DNA of 64,000 bases from G965267185 sp965267185 (GCA_965267185.1 OZ253937.1:1426001-1490000); one strand, 5' to 3'. Counted from the first letter of the stretch, positions 41,899 through 50,183 are shown. The notes: generated by a model not told the origin, from the sequence alone. Numbers and translations are program-made.

Positions 41899-42210
41899 TC
41901 AGCCCTCCAGCGGGCCGTTGACGGCGCTGTTGAAACCGAAAACCCGGCCCGCGCCGGCATATCGCACCAGCGTAACGTCACGGGCCTGGCCGGGCTCGAA
42001 ACGAACTGCGGTGCCCGCGGGAATGTCCAGCCTGAAGCCGCGCGCGGCGGCACGGTCGAAATCGAGCGCGCCGTTGGTCTCGAAGAAATGATAGTGCGAG
42101 CCCACCTGTACCGGCCGGTCGCCGGTATTGGCGACCACGAGCGTAATGGTGTCACGACCCTCGTTGAGGACAATATCGCCATCGGCGACAAAGAGTTCAC
42201 CCGGTATCAT
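41899..42210 (-). CDS. ureB: Urease beta subunit
   Basis: The product has 103 residues. IPGELFVADGDIVLNEGR opens the beta-sandwich domain, and QVGSHYHFFETNGALDFDR and AGTAVRFEPG are diagnostic. It assembles with UreA and UreC into the (UreABC)3 enzyme. The ATG at 42210 is seven bases after the ureA stop; the frame extends further upstream but only inside ureA. Confidence 0.97.
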   Translation of the reverse strand: MIPGELFVADGDIVLNEGRDTITLVVANTGDRPVQVGSHYHFFETNGALDFDRAAARGFRLDIPAGTAVRFEPGQARDVTLVRYAGAGRVFGFNSAVNGPLEG

Positions 42211-42217
42211 TGCCGCC

Positions 42218-42520
42218 TCACCGGATCGGATTGTGAACGGTGACCAGCTTGGTCCCGTCGGGGAAGGTCGCCTCAACTTGAATGTCGTGCATCATCTCGG
42301 GAATACCGTCCATCACCTCGCCGCGGCCGATGACTTCGGCGCTGGCGCTCATCAAGTCAGCAACGCTGCGGCCGTCGCGCGCACCCTCGACGACGTAATC
42401 GGAGATCAACGCGACAGCTTCCGGATAGTTCAACTTGACGCCGCGCTCGCGGCGCCGGCGCGCAACATCGGCGGCCATAGCGATGAGCAGCTTGTCCTTC
42501 TCTCGGGGTGTTAGATGCAT
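42218..42520 (-). CDS. ureA: Urease gamma subunit
   Basis: The product has 100 residues, standard length. HLTPREKDKLLIAMAADVARRR and the downstream LNYPEAVALISDYVVEGARDG are the gamma-subunit signature, and VQVEATFPDGTKLVTVHNPI-like sequence (IQVEATFPDGTKLVTVHNPI) closes it. GGGAGGAA lies eight bases before the ATG. ureD lies 24 bases upstream in the same operon. Confidence 0.97.
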   Translation of the reverse strand: MHLTPREKDKLLIAMAADVARRRRERGVKLNYPEAVALISDYVVEGARDGRSVADLMSASAEVIGRGEVMDGIPEMMHDIQVEATFPDGTKLVTVHNPIR

Positions 42521-42544
42521 CGGTGTGTTCCTCCCAAAAAGTTC

Positions 42545-43369
42545 TTATATGTTCCACAAGCGGGGCATATTTTGCGGGTAGCCGCCGGCACTATGGCGGA
42601 ACGCCGTCCAGAAGCCGCCATAGGCTTCGCGCAAGCGTCGTGTCTCGCGGCCTAGCCAGCGCACCACCAGAACGTCGCCCAATTGGGTCGCCCCCGCACG
42701 CAGAGCGCTATCGCCGCCCATTCCATCCAGCAGCTCACGCGCCGTCGCAAGTTGGCTTGCCGCATCGTCGCCGACATAAACCAGGCTGGCGAACGCCACG
42801 GCGCCATCGAAGCCCGACGGCGCCGCGATGGCCTGTTCGAGCGCCTCGTCGATATGAACCGCATCGGCCCAAACCAATCGGCCGTCGCGGTAGACATCCC
42901 AGGCTTCGCGAACCAAGCCACCGGTTAGACGCTCGCCCATCGCTGTGCGTCCAAATACAACGATCTCACCCGCAAGCAATTGAGCGCCTGGCGCCACGTC
43001 GGCGATCGTCATGCGGCGGAGCCGGGCGTTTTCAAACACAATCGTCTCTTGCGGTAACCACTCCAGCCAGCCGTCTCGTTCGACCTGAAGGCGAATGTTG
43101 ATATGCGTATCGTCGCCCATCGAGCGGTAGATTTTCTCGGCCGCCTGACCCAACACACGGCCAGCCGTCCCAACGCCGCCGGCGACCGCTACGTCGAGCC
43201 GGTCGCCGCCGACAAGACCACCCGATGTCGTGACCAAAACACCGGTTGCCGGCTCGTGCGCCTCGGGCCGCGGAAAGAGAACACGCAACGGATCGCTCTG
43301 GTAGAGATGCGCTAACGCGGTCGTACCGTCGCGCGCGCAAAAATTGACCACCGCAGAGCCGTCTACCAT
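42545..43369 (-). CDS. ureD: Urease accessory protein UreD
   Basis: The product has 274 residues. VLVTTSGGLVGGDRLDVAV and GRVLGQAAEKIYRS match the UreD core, WLEWLPQETIVFENARLRRM is its best-conserved block, and the end DGWTAFRH-like sequence (FWTAFRHSAGGYPQNMPRLWNI) is typical. UreD scaffolds the UreF-UreG nickel-insertion complex and offers a tunnel for nickel. It starts 11 bases after the urtE stop with a weak ribosome site, consistent with read-through from the transporter genes. Confidence 0.95.
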   Translation of the reverse strand: MVDGSAVVNFCARDGTTALAHLYQSDPLRVLFPRPEAHEPATGVLVTTSGGLVGGDRLDVAVAGGVGTAGRVLGQAAEKIYRSMGDDTHINIRLQVERDGWLEWLPQETIVFENARLRRMTIADVAPGAQLLAGEIVVFGRTAMGERLTGGLVREAWDVYRDGRLVWADAVHIDEALEQAIAAPSGFDGAVAFASLVYVGDDAASQLATARELLDGMGGDSALRAGATQLGDVLVVRWLGRETRRLREAYGGFWTAFRHSAGGYPQNMPRLWNI

Positions 43370-43380
43370 TAGCCGCTTTC

Positions 43381-44076
43381 TTAAACCGTGAGATGCCGGC
43401 GGATGTCGGCTTCCTCAAAGTCGTTGATCGACCCGGCCAAAACTATCTCGCCGCGGTCCATAACAGCAACCTCGTCGGCCAGATCGCGGGCGAATTCATA
43501 ATATTGTTCGACCAATAGGATAGCCATGTCGCCACGATCGGCGAGCAGCCGGATCACCTTTTCAATGTCTTTAATGATCGACGGTTGAATGCCTTCCGTT
43601 GGTTCGTCGAGCACCAACAAGCGAGGTTGCGTCACCAGCGCGCGGCCGATCGCCAGTTGCTGCTGCTGCCCACCAGACAGATCGCCACCGCGACGCTTGA
43701 GCATATCGGCGAGGACCGGAAAAAGCTCTAAGACTTCGTCGGGCAAATGCAACGGCCGCCGCGGCAAGCAATTGAAGCCGGTCATCAAATTTTCTTCCAC
43801 GGTCAGCCGGGGAAAGATCTCACGCCCCTGCGGCACATAGGCAATGCCCCGGCGCGCCCGGGCATGAGGCGGCAAACGGGTGATGTCGTCTCCGTCCCAC
43901 GCAACGCGGCCGCGGCGCACGGGCACGTGACCGGTCAGCCCTCGCAACATGCTGGTTTTGCCGACTCCATTGCGGCCCAACAGACAGGTGACCCGCCCCC
44001 GCTCGGCCTTGATATGGGCGCCGCGCAGAATATGACTGGCGCCATAGAACAGATCGATGTCATGAGCTTCGAGCAT
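43381..44076 (-). CDS. urtE: Urea ABC transporter ATPase UrtE
   Basis: The product has 231 residues of the LivF type. Walker A is GRNGVGKTS near residue 34, the ABC signature DLSGGQQQQLAIGRAL near 135, and Walker B RLLVLDEPTEGIQPS. It pairs with UrtD to power the branched-chain-amino-acid-type (HAAT) urea importer. It starts three bases after the urtD stop and precedes ureD, joining uptake and hydrolysis in one transcript. Confidence 0.95.
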   Translation of the reverse strand: MLEAHDIDLFYGASHILRGAHIKAERGRVTCLLGRNGVGKTSMLRGLTGHVPVRRGRVAWDGDDITRLPPHARARRGIAYVPQGREIFPRLTVEENLMTGFNCLPRRPLHLPDEVLELFPVLADMLKRRGGDLSGGQQQQLAIGRALVTQPRLLVLDEPTEGIQPSIIKDIEKVIRLLADRGDMAILLVEQYYEFARDLADEVAVMDRGEIVLAGSINDFEEADIRRHLTV

Positions 44077-44079
44077 CGA

Positions 44080-44892
44080 TTATCGACCCAGATAGACTTC
44101 GATGACCCGGGGGTCCGACTGGATAGCGTCCATCGCTCCCTCGGCAATAACGCGGCCCTCGTGTAGCACGCTGACCTGGCAATCGAGGTTGCGAACAAAT
44201 TCCATATCGTGCTCAACGACAATGAGCGAATGATCGCGGGCGATTTCATGCAACAAAGAGACAGTTTGCTCGGTCTCGGCATCGGTCATCCCGGCGACCG
44301 GTTCGTCGAGCAGCATCAGGTCGGGTTCCTGCGCTAACAGCATGCCGATCTCGAGCCATTGTTTCTGGCCGTGACTAAGCGCGCCGGCAGAATCGTGTCG
44401 GCGATCGGGCAACCGAATCGTTTCGAGTACGTCTTCGATCCGCTCGCGCTGTCCGCCCGACATTCGGGCGAACAGGGTTTTGAAAGTGCCGCGGTTGGCC
44501 TTCAGTGCCAGATCCAGGTTCTCGAACACACTCAAGCTCTCGAACACGGTCGGCTTCTGGAACTTGCGGCCGATCCCCAGATTGGCAATGGCCGCCTCGT
44601 CAAGTACCGTCAGATCGATATCGTCGGCGAATAGCACCCGGCCTTCGTCGGGCCGGGTGTTGCCGGTCACGACATCCATCATCGTTGTCTTGCCGGCTCC
44701 GTTGGGGCCAATGATGGATCGCAGTTCGCCGCGGTCGATGATGAGGTTAAGGCTGTTGAGCGCCTTGAAGCCGTCGAAGCTAACCGATACGCCTTCGAGA
44801 TAGAGGATCGACTCCGCCGGCAGCGTGGCGGAAATGTCCGACGGGGCCGCCAACGCCAAATCTGGAACCGCGTCAGGCATCGGCGCGATCAT
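44080..44892 (-). CDS. urtD: Urea ABC transporter ATPase UrtD
   Basis: The product has 270 residues of the LivG type. About 25 variable residues precede the ABC domain: Walker A GPNGAGKTT near residue 63, FQKPTVFESLSVFENL, the signature LSHGQKQWLEIGMLL (the Gln-rich LSHGQ form common in UrtD) and Walker B DLMLLDEPVAG. The start overlaps the end of urtC by 20 bases (ATG 44892) or 8 bases (ATG 44880); either gives coupling. Confidence 0.94.
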   Translation of the reverse strand: MIAPMPDAVPDLALAAPSDISATLPAESILYLEGVSVSFDGFKALNSLNLIIDRGELRSIIGPNGAGKTTMMDVVTGNTRPDEGRVLFADDIDLTVLDEAAIANLGIGRKFQKPTVFESLSVFENLDLALKANRGTFKTLFARMSGGQRERIEDVLETIRLPDRRHDSAGALSHGQKQWLEIGMLLAQEPDLMLLDEPVAGMTDAETEQTVSLLHEIARDHSLIVVEHDMEFVRNLDCQVSVLHEGRVIAEGAMDAIQSDPRVIEVYLGR

Positions 44893-46015
44893 CCCGGCGG
44901 GTAAACAAGCGCCGTGCTTTGCCGCTTTTGAAGTCCTGAGCCAGGCCGACCAAGCCCTTCGGCATCAACAGGGTAACCAAAACGAACAATCCACCGAGAA
45001 AAAACAGCCAGATTTCCGGTGCCGCCCCGGTGAAGAACGTCTTTGCACCGTTAACGGCAAAGGCACCCACGATTGCACCGAACAAAGTGCCGCGCCCCCC
45101 GACGGCGACCCAAATTGCTATTTCGATGGACTTCGCGGGGGAAAATTCGCCTGGGTTGATGATGCCGACCTGCGGCACGAACAGCGCGCCAGCGACACCG
45201 GCAAGCATCGCCGACAGCGTGAAGACGAACAGCTTGGCGTTGGTCACAGAGTAGCCGAGAAAACGTACCCGGCTCTCGGCGTCGCGCACGGCGATCAACA
45301 CGCGGCCCAGTTTCGAGGCAACGACAGCCCGGCAGATCAAATAGACCAGCGCGAGCGCCACCACCGAGGCGACGTAGAGTCCCACTTTGGTGGCCGGCGA
45401 CGATAGCTCGAATCCGAGAATGTCCTTGAAGTCGGTCAGCCCGTTGTTACCGCCAAACCCCATCTCGTTGCGAAAGAAGGCCAGCATCATGGCGAACACC
45501 ATGGCTTGGCTGATGATCGAGAAATACACCCCGGTGATGCGCGAACGGAACGCCAGCCAACCGAACACAAACGCTAGCAGGCCCGGTACCAGCAACACCA
45601 TTAAGGCGGCGAACCAAAACTGATCGAAACCGAACCAAAACCACGGTAATTCATCCCAGTTCAGGAACACCATGAAATCCGGCAGTTCCGGGTTGCCGTA
45701 GACGCCACGGTCGCCGATTTGGCGCATCATGTACATGCCCATGGCGTAGCCGCCGAGACCGAAAAAGGCGCCATGACCAAGGCTGAGGATACCGGCGTAG
45801 CCCCAGATCAGGTCAAGCGACAAGGCAAGCATCGCGAAGCACAGATACTTGCCGAGGATCGAAATCCAGAAGGTGCGAAGGTGGAAAAACGAGTCAGGCG
45901 GCACCGCTAGATTGAGCACCGGCACGACCACCAGCATGATCACCCCCAGCGCGATCATAAATAGCCAGCCGCGCCGGCTTTCGAGAGCCATCAAGCGTGA
46001 TGTCAGCGGCCCCAT
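44873..46015 (-). CDS. urtC: Urea ABC transporter permease UrtC
   Basis: The product has 380 residues of the LivM type with about ten membrane helices. SLDLIWGYAGILSLGHGAFFGLGGYAMG is the family signature, and ARYLGYSVTNAK-like sequence (RVRFLGYSVTNAKLFVF) marks the cytoplasmic coupling region. The insert with GVYGNPELPDFMVFLNWDELPWFW is typical of UrtC and absent from amino-acid LivM. GGAG lies ten bases before the ATG at 46015; the longer frame to 46333 is only antisense-like sequence over urtB. Confidence 0.95.
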   Translation of the reverse strand: MGPLTSRLMALESRRGWLFMIALGVIMLVVVPVLNLAVPPDSFFHLRTFWISILGKYLCFAMLALSLDLIWGYAGILSLGHGAFFGLGGYAMGMYMMRQIGDRGVYGNPELPDFMVFLNWDELPWFWFGFDQFWFAALMVLLVPGLLAFVFGWLAFRSRITGVYFSIISQAMVFAMMLAFFRNEMGFGGNNGLTDFKDILGFELSSPATKVGLYVASVVALALVYLICRAVVASKLGRVLIAVRDAESRVRFLGYSVTNAKLFVFTLSAMLAGVAGALFVPQVGIINPGEFSPAKSIEIAIWVAVGGRGTLFGAIVGAFAVNGAKTFFTGAAPEIWLFFLGGLFVLVTLLMPKGLVGLAQDFKSGKARRLFTRRDDRADA

Positions 46016-46028
46016 CTCGCCACTCCAA

Positions 46029-47723
46029 CTAAACCATCTCGGCCGCACGGCCGCGCAAGGCGAATAATCCACGCGGACGCTTTTGGATGAACAGGATGAT
46101 GATGATGAGCACGACGACCTTACCGAGGATCGCGCCCGATACCGGCTCCAGGAATTTGTTGACGATTCCAAGACCGAACGCCCCGACGATGGTGCCCCAG
46201 AGGCTCCCAACCCCGCCGAATACGACGACCATGAAACTATCGACAATGAAGTTCTGGCCCAGATTCGGACTGACATTGGAGATCTGGCTGAGGGCGACCC
46301 CGGCAACGCCGGCAATGCCCGAGCCCAGCGCAAACGTCAGCGCGTCGACCTGGCCAGTCTTGATCCCCATTGACGAGGCCATCGCGCGGTTTTGCGTGAC
46401 GGCGCGCATATTGAGACCGAAGCGGCTGTAACGAATAAAGGCCGCCAGTAACGCAACGACGATAAGGCAGAAGACGAAAATATATATCCGACTGAAGGTA
46501 ACCGAGACGCCGCCGCCCAATTCGAATGCGCCGGCAATCCATTCCGGATTTGCCACTTCCCGGTTGTTGGCGCCAAAGACGGAGCGGACAAGCTGCTGCA
46601 AGATCAAGCTGATGCCCCAGGTCGCCAGCAAAGTCTCAAGGGGCCTGCCATATAAAAACCGGATACAGCCCCGCTCGATCAACACGCCAAAAGCGCCGGC
46701 GACGATGAAGGCGGCCGGAATCGACACCAACACGTACAGCCCGAATGCATCGGGTGGTACGGCGGTACGAAATATTTCCTGAACCACAAAGGTGGTGTAG
46801 GCGCCGAGCATTATCATTTCGCCATGCGCCATGTTGATCACCCCCATAACGCCGAATGTGATCGCCAGGCCAATCGCCGCAAGCAACAGCACCGAGCCCA
46901 AACTAATCCCGAACAACAGATTTTCGGCAACTGCGAGGAGCGATAATCGGCCGTTGATATCGTCGATGGCCGCTTGCGCCGCGGCGCGCACATCGGAATC
47001 CGGTTCGATGAAGCTCCCGTCTTCGTTGGTCAACAGCATGCGTTCGAGCAGCGACTTCATGGCGGGGTCGGTCGTGTGAGATAGAGTTTCTATGGCGGCG
47101 AGCCGCAAGCGCCTGTCGTCCGCGCCGAGCTCAAGAGCGGCGATGCCGGTCTCCATCACGTCACGAACGTCGCGGTCGGTCTCGCGGTCGCGGGCTTGGC
47201 GAAGCAAACTCAATGCCGCCGGTGACGGGTTTTTAATTATGTTGCGCGCGGCCTCCAACCGTTGCGCCGGATTATCGCTGGAGAGAGCCAACCGTCCGAG
47301 GACGCCGCGAATTTGCCCGCGCAACCTGTTGTTTACCGTGATTTTCTTGACGTCGCGCCGGCCGACATCGCCGATAACCGCGCCCGACACCGGGTCGGTG
47401 AGCGTGTAACCACCGCCGGCGCCTAAACCGATAACGATCGCACCGTCGGATTTGCGAGAAAACAGCCTCCCCCCAGCGAGCGCTTCGAGCACGGTCGCCG
47501 TGCGCGCATCGCCGATCGCAACCAACGCGTCGATCGCCGCTGACTTCTTCTTGAAACTCTTTTCGTTAAGCGCCTCAAGCGCCGCAGTGAACGGATCATC
47601 GATTGTCTGGGCCGCAACGGGCGCAACCGCTGCAACGGCCAGTAACCCAATCACAAAAACAGTTAAGGCAATGACCGGCAGCTTTCGGTGGCTCGATTGA
47701 TGCGCAATTCGGCGTTGCGTCAC
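46029..47723 (-). CDS. urtB: Urea ABC transporter permease UrtB with N-terminal repeat domain
   Basis: The product has 564 residues. A hydrophobic start (LPVIALTVFVIGLLAVAAVAPVAAQ) looks like a signal or first helix, followed by about 230 residues of HEAT-like alpha repeats (AALEALNEKSFKKKSAAIDAL, NPAQRLEAARNII and RRLRLAAIETLSH) that would lie in the periplasm. The LivH-type permease core starts near residue 270, with GVMGVINMAHGEMIMLGAY. The N-terminal extension is characteristic of UrtB. The start is GTG at 47723 with a weak ribosome site. A strong hairpin separates it from urtA. Confidence 0.95.
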   Translation of the reverse strand: MTQRRIAHQSSHRKLPVIALTVFVIGLLAVAAVAPVAAQTIDDPFTAALEALNEKSFKKKSAAIDALVAIGDARTATVLEALAGGRLFSRKSDGAIVIGLGAGGGYTLTDPVSGAVIGDVGRRDVKKITVNNRLRGQIRGVLGRLALSSDNPAQRLEAARNIIKNPSPAALSLLRQARDRETDRDVRDVMETGIAALELGADDRRLRLAAIETLSHTTDPAMKSLLERMLLTNEDGSFIEPDSDVRAAAQAAIDDINGRLSLLAVAENLLFGISLGSVLLLAAIGLAITFGVMGVINMAHGEMIMLGAYTTFVVQEIFRTAVPPDAFGLYVLVSIPAAFIVAGAFGVLIERGCIRFLYGRPLETLLATWGISLILQQLVRSVFGANNREVANPEWIAGAFELGGGVSVTFSRIYIFVFCLIVVALLAAFIRYSRFGLNMRAVTQNRAMASSMGIKTGQVDALTFALGSGIAGVAGVALSQISNVSPNLGQNFIVDSFMVVVFGGVGSLWGTIVGAFGLGIVNKFLEPVSGAILGKVVVLIIIILFIQKRPRGLFALRGRAAEMV

Positions 47724-47778
47724 GATCTCTTGTTCCCCTGCCGGCGCTTTGGTTTGTTTTTCTTGATTAATAACGAAT

Positions 47779-47804
47779 GGCTACCCCGGCGCCCCGGGGT
47801 AGCC
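47779..47804 (-). terminator. Strong hairpin between urtA and urtB
   Basis: GGCTACCCCGG (47779-47789), loop CGCC and CCGGGGTAGCC (47794-47804) form a perfect 11-bp stem 16 bases after the urtA stop. The minus-strand sequence that follows (ATTCGTTATTAATC) lacks a T-run, so it probably stabilises urtA mRNA or only partly attenuates transcription into urtBCDE-ure. Confidence 0.72.
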
Positions 47805-47820
47805 ACCGTCAACGAACGAA

Positions 47821-49116
47821 CTAGTTGATAGCTTCCGAGAATCGCGGCTTTTCGCAGTTGCCACAGACCCATGGGAAGGTCCAGTCGGCCGTCAGTTTCG
47901 CGCTTTCAGGAATGAAGTCAGACCAGGCATCGCCCTTGACCACGTCATCCGTCGACCACACGGTCTCGAACTGGCCATCATCCTGAATTTCGCCGATCAA
48001 AACCGGCTTCGACAAATGATGGTTGGTGTTCATCATCGCCGTGCCGCCAGTGAGGTTGGGGAACGTCTGGCCGTACATGGCTTGACGCACAGCATCCACA
48101 TTTGTCGAGCCGGCCTGTTTGACCGCCTGAACCCACATATTGAAGCCGATATAGTGAGCTTCCATCGGATCGTTGAAGACGCGTTTATCGTCGCCGATGA
48201 AGGCGTGCCACTTGTCGATGACCATCGAATTTTTGTCATCATCGACGCTCATGAAATAGTTCCACGCCGCCAAGTGACCGACCAGCGGTTCTGTATCGAT
48301 ACCAGCCAACTCCTCTTCACCGACCGAAAACGCCACGACCGGAATATCTTCGGCTGCTATGCCCTGATTACCGAGCTCCTTGTAAAACGGCACGTTGGCA
48401 TCGCCGTTGATCGTCGACACAACCGCCGTTTTCTTGCCAGCAGCGGCAAACTTCTTGACGTCAGCAACGATCGTTTGCCAATCCGAGTGACCGAATGGCG
48501 TGTAGTTGATCAAGATGTCTTCCTTGGCCACACCTTTGGCCATGAGGAATGATTCGAGGATCTTGTTGGTCGTTCGCGGGTAGACATAGTCCGTACCCGC
48601 AAGCACCCAGCGTTCGACCGATCCCCCCTCTTCACTCATCAAGTACTCGACAGCGGGGATCGCTTGCTGGTTCGGCGCGGCGCCGGTGTAAAATATGTTC
48701 CGGGAGGATTCCTCGCCCTCGTACTGCACGGGATAGAACATCATCCCGTTAAGCTCTTCGATCACAGGCAACACGGATTTACGCGACACTGACGTCCAAC
48801 TGCCAAAAATCACATCCACTTTCTCTTTCTCGAGCAGCTCGCGCGCCTTTTCGGCAAACAGCGGCCAGTCCGAGGCCGGATCGACGACCACCGGCTCGAT
48901 CTGCTTGCCGAGCAGTCCACCTTTCTTATTTTGCTCGTCGATCAGGAACAGCATCACGTCTTTCAACGCGGTCTCACTGATCGCCATGGTTCCCGACAAG
49001 GAATGCAGAATGCCGACTTTGATCGTCTCTGCGGCCTGCGCCGTGCCAGCTAACGTAATACCAGCGGCCAAAGCGGCCGCGGCTGCAACTGCCTTGCACG
49101 CCTTACTCATTTTCAT
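47821..49116 (-). CDS. urtA: Urea ABC transporter substrate-binding protein UrtA
   Basis: The product has 431 residues. A signal peptide ends at AGTAQAAE near residue 29. The mature protein has the two-lobed HAAT fold: IKVGILHSLSGTMAISETALKD, then DPASDWPLFAEKARELLE, VDVIFGSWTSVSRKSVLPV and the C-terminal WVCGNCEKP typical of UrtA. It captures urea in the periplasm at low concentration. GGAGGG lies seven bases before the ATG at 49116. A sigma-54 promoter lies 46-61 bases upstream, so the whole urt-ure operon is probably under NtrC-type nitrogen control. Confidence 0.97.
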   Translation of the reverse strand: MKMSKACKAVAAAAALAAGITLAGTAQAAETIKVGILHSLSGTMAISETALKDVMLFLIDEQNKKGGLLGKQIEPVVVDPASDWPLFAEKARELLEKEKVDVIFGSWTSVSRKSVLPVIEELNGMMFYPVQYEGEESSRNIFYTGAAPNQQAIPAVEYLMSEEGGSVERWVLAGTDYVYPRTTNKILESFLMAKGVAKEDILINYTPFGHSDWQTIVADVKKFAAAGKKTAVVSTINGDANVPFYKELGNQGIAAEDIPVVAFSVGEEELAGIDTEPLVGHLAAWNYFMSVDDDKNSMVIDKWHAFIGDDKRVFNDPMEAHYIGFNMWVQAVKQAGSTNVDAVRQAMYGQTFPNLTGGTAMMNTNHHLSKPVLIGEIQDDGQFETVWSTDDVVKGDAWSDFIPESAKLTADWTFPWVCGNCEKPRFSEAIN

Positions 49117-49161
49117 CTTGATACCCTCCAACAGAGTTCGTTGTTGCACCGCAGCACAATT

Positions 49162-49177
49162 TGCAATCGCCGTGCCA
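49162..49177 (-). promoter_or_regulatory. Sigma-54 (RpoN) promoter of the urt-ure operon
   Basis: Read on the minus strand, TTGGCACG-GCGA-TTGCA matches the RpoN consensus TGGCACG-N4-TTGCW exactly; the GG and GC pairs are ten bases apart. The predicted start near 49151 leaves a leader of about 35 bases before the urtA ATG. I could not find a convincing NtrC site pair in the 400 bases upstream. Confidence 0.85.
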
Positions 49178-49375
49178 ACAAACTCATGTCGAGGTATGTG
49201 GTTGAATCTATGAAGACTCTCGGTGGTGTTTGCACGATCGCCACAAACCCCAGGCCGCGCAACCGCCGGTGAAACGCCTACTATTTGTTCATTTTCCGCT
49301 GATTGCCCAAGAACGAGGCAGTTGATGTATCGCCGGTATTGCCGCCCGGGCGCGAATTTGACTTATGATGGATGC

Positions 49376-49458
49376 GGGGAGAGATCCCCATGGAGGTCGT
49401 TGTTGCACCACAACAGGGCCTCGGGGCCCCGCGTGCTGTTTCACGACGGCCGCGGGGC
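49376..49458. other. Run of hairpins in the urtA-tRNA gap (candidate structured RNA)
   Basis: Within the 504-bp gap 49117-49620, four inverted repeats lie head to tail: GGGGA-GAGA-TCCCC (49376-49389), GTTGT-TGCACC-ACAAC (49399-49414), GGGCC-TCGG-GGCCC (about 49416-49429) and GCCCCGCG with CGCGGGGC (49426-49433 and 49451-49458), followed by TTTGC. The third and fourth overlap and would be alternatives. No promoter on either strand is convincing. Codon patterns do not suggest a protein. It may be a small RNA or part of a repeat element. Confidence 0.4.
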
Positions 49459-49525
49459 TTTGCTAATGAAGAATGGCTCGCGGTGTGTTTGAAATCGCGG
49501 GGAAAGCGAGAAAAAGTTCGGACCT

Positions 49526-49604
49526 GCCCTCCTACGCCAAGGCTTCGGAGGGCACTCCTAGCTCCATAGACTTCGCGCGGCTTACTGGCGTAAGCCATCC
49601 GAAG
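49526..49604. repeat. Candidate dispersed palindromic repeat next to tRNA-Ser
   Basis: GCCCTCC (49526-49532) and GGAGGGC (49547-49553) enclose TAC-GCC-AA-GGC-TTC, making a near-complete 28-bp palindrome. It is followed by a second hairpin GGCTTAC-TGGC-GTAAGCC (49579-49596) flanked by CTTCG and CGAAG (49571-49575 and 49600-49604). Translated, the first unit reads YAKASEG, a spurious peptide seen at the ends of many predicted alphaproteobacterial proteins, which suggests a dispersed repeat family. Only one copy is evident in this window. Confidence 0.55.
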
Positions 49605-49620
49605 CTCGAAGAGCGCAGGG

Positions 49621-49712
49621 TGGCGGAGGGAGAGGGATTCGAACCCTCGATACGGGGTTACCCGTATAACGATTTAGCAAACCGTCGCCTTCAGCCACTC
49701 GGCCACCCCTCC
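49621..49712 (-). tRNA. tRNA-Ser (anticodon GCT)
   Basis: The minus strand from 49712 gives acceptor GGAGGGG, D-arm GGCCGAGTGGCTGAAGGC, anticodon arm ACGGT-TTGCTAA-ATCGT with anticodon GCT, a long variable arm ATACGGG-TAA-CCCCGTAT of class II tRNAs, T-arm GAGGG-TTCGAAT-CCCTC, acceptor 3' strand, discriminator G and encoded CCA (49621-49623). It reads AGC and AGU serine codons. It is the only tRNA in the window. Confidence 0.97.
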
Positions 49713-49749
49713 GCACAAGAGTGGGTCGTCACGACGTATGCGGATTGGG

Positions 49750-49778
49750 TTGTTACTCAGGCAGACGGGGGCTGTCAA
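49750..49778 (-). promoter_or_regulatory. Putative tRNA-Ser promoter
   Basis: On the minus strand a perfect TTGACA (49778-49773) is followed after 17 bases by TAACAA (49755-49750), placing a start near 49743, about 30 bases before the tRNA 5' end. Confidence 0.5.
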
Positions 49779-49799
49779 TGCGACGCTTGCGAGGGAGAG

Positions 49800-50183
49800 C
49801 TAGAAACTGCTCCAGCGCTGATAGGCGTCTTTCATCCGCTCCAGGATGTTGGCAACTGCCGTTGGGTCGAGTGAGCTATCATCGCAGGCCATGCGATAGT
49901 CGTTGCGGGCTTCGACGAACTCGACCCACAAATCAGCATGGCTGAGCGCCACGGGGGTTGCCTGGCGTTGACTATGGGCAATGACCCGGTCGCGTTCGAG
50001 CTTGGCGAGGATTTCGCGCAAGTTGGAAGCAACCTCGATTTCGCCGACCGCATAGGCATGATTGAACGCCGCGAGCACTTTGTCGCTCAGCCGGCGGTTT
50101 CTCGGCGGCATCCCGGTTTCAGAGGCAATCTCTTCCACGCCCCTGGATGGTGAACTGACAACTGCTTCTACGGAATCTGGCAT
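49800..50183 (-). CDS. Small hypothetical protein
   Basis: I do not recognise this family with confidence. The product has 127 residues: a disordered start, then an apparently all-helical body with LSDKVLAAFNHAYAVGEIEVASNLREIL, which has a tetratricopeptide-like look, and a C-terminal helix ending MKDAYQRWSSF. There is no signal peptide or membrane segment. GAGGA lies seven bases before the ATG at 50183; a TTG three bases earlier is unlikely. It lies just upstream of tRNA-Ser on the same strand and diverges from another small unknown gene. Confidence 0.7.
   Translation of the reverse strand: MPDSVEAVVSSPSRGVEEIASETGMPPRNRRLSDKVLAAFNHAYAVGEIEVASNLREILAKLERDRVIAHSQRQATPVALSHADLWVEFVEARNDYRMACDDSSLDPTAVANILERMKDAYQRWSSF

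Noticed and set aside
49138..49409. 13-base direct repeat TCGTTGTTGCACC at 49138 and 49397
   Set aside because: It could be an activator site pair, but it does not match the NtrC consensus, and one copy lies within the predicted urtA leader, so chance is likely.
49473..49874. Plus-strand reading frame of 133 codons across the tRNA
   Set aside because: It is antisense to tRNA-Ser and yields the well-known false peptide GEGFEPSI; it also crosses the palindromic repeat.
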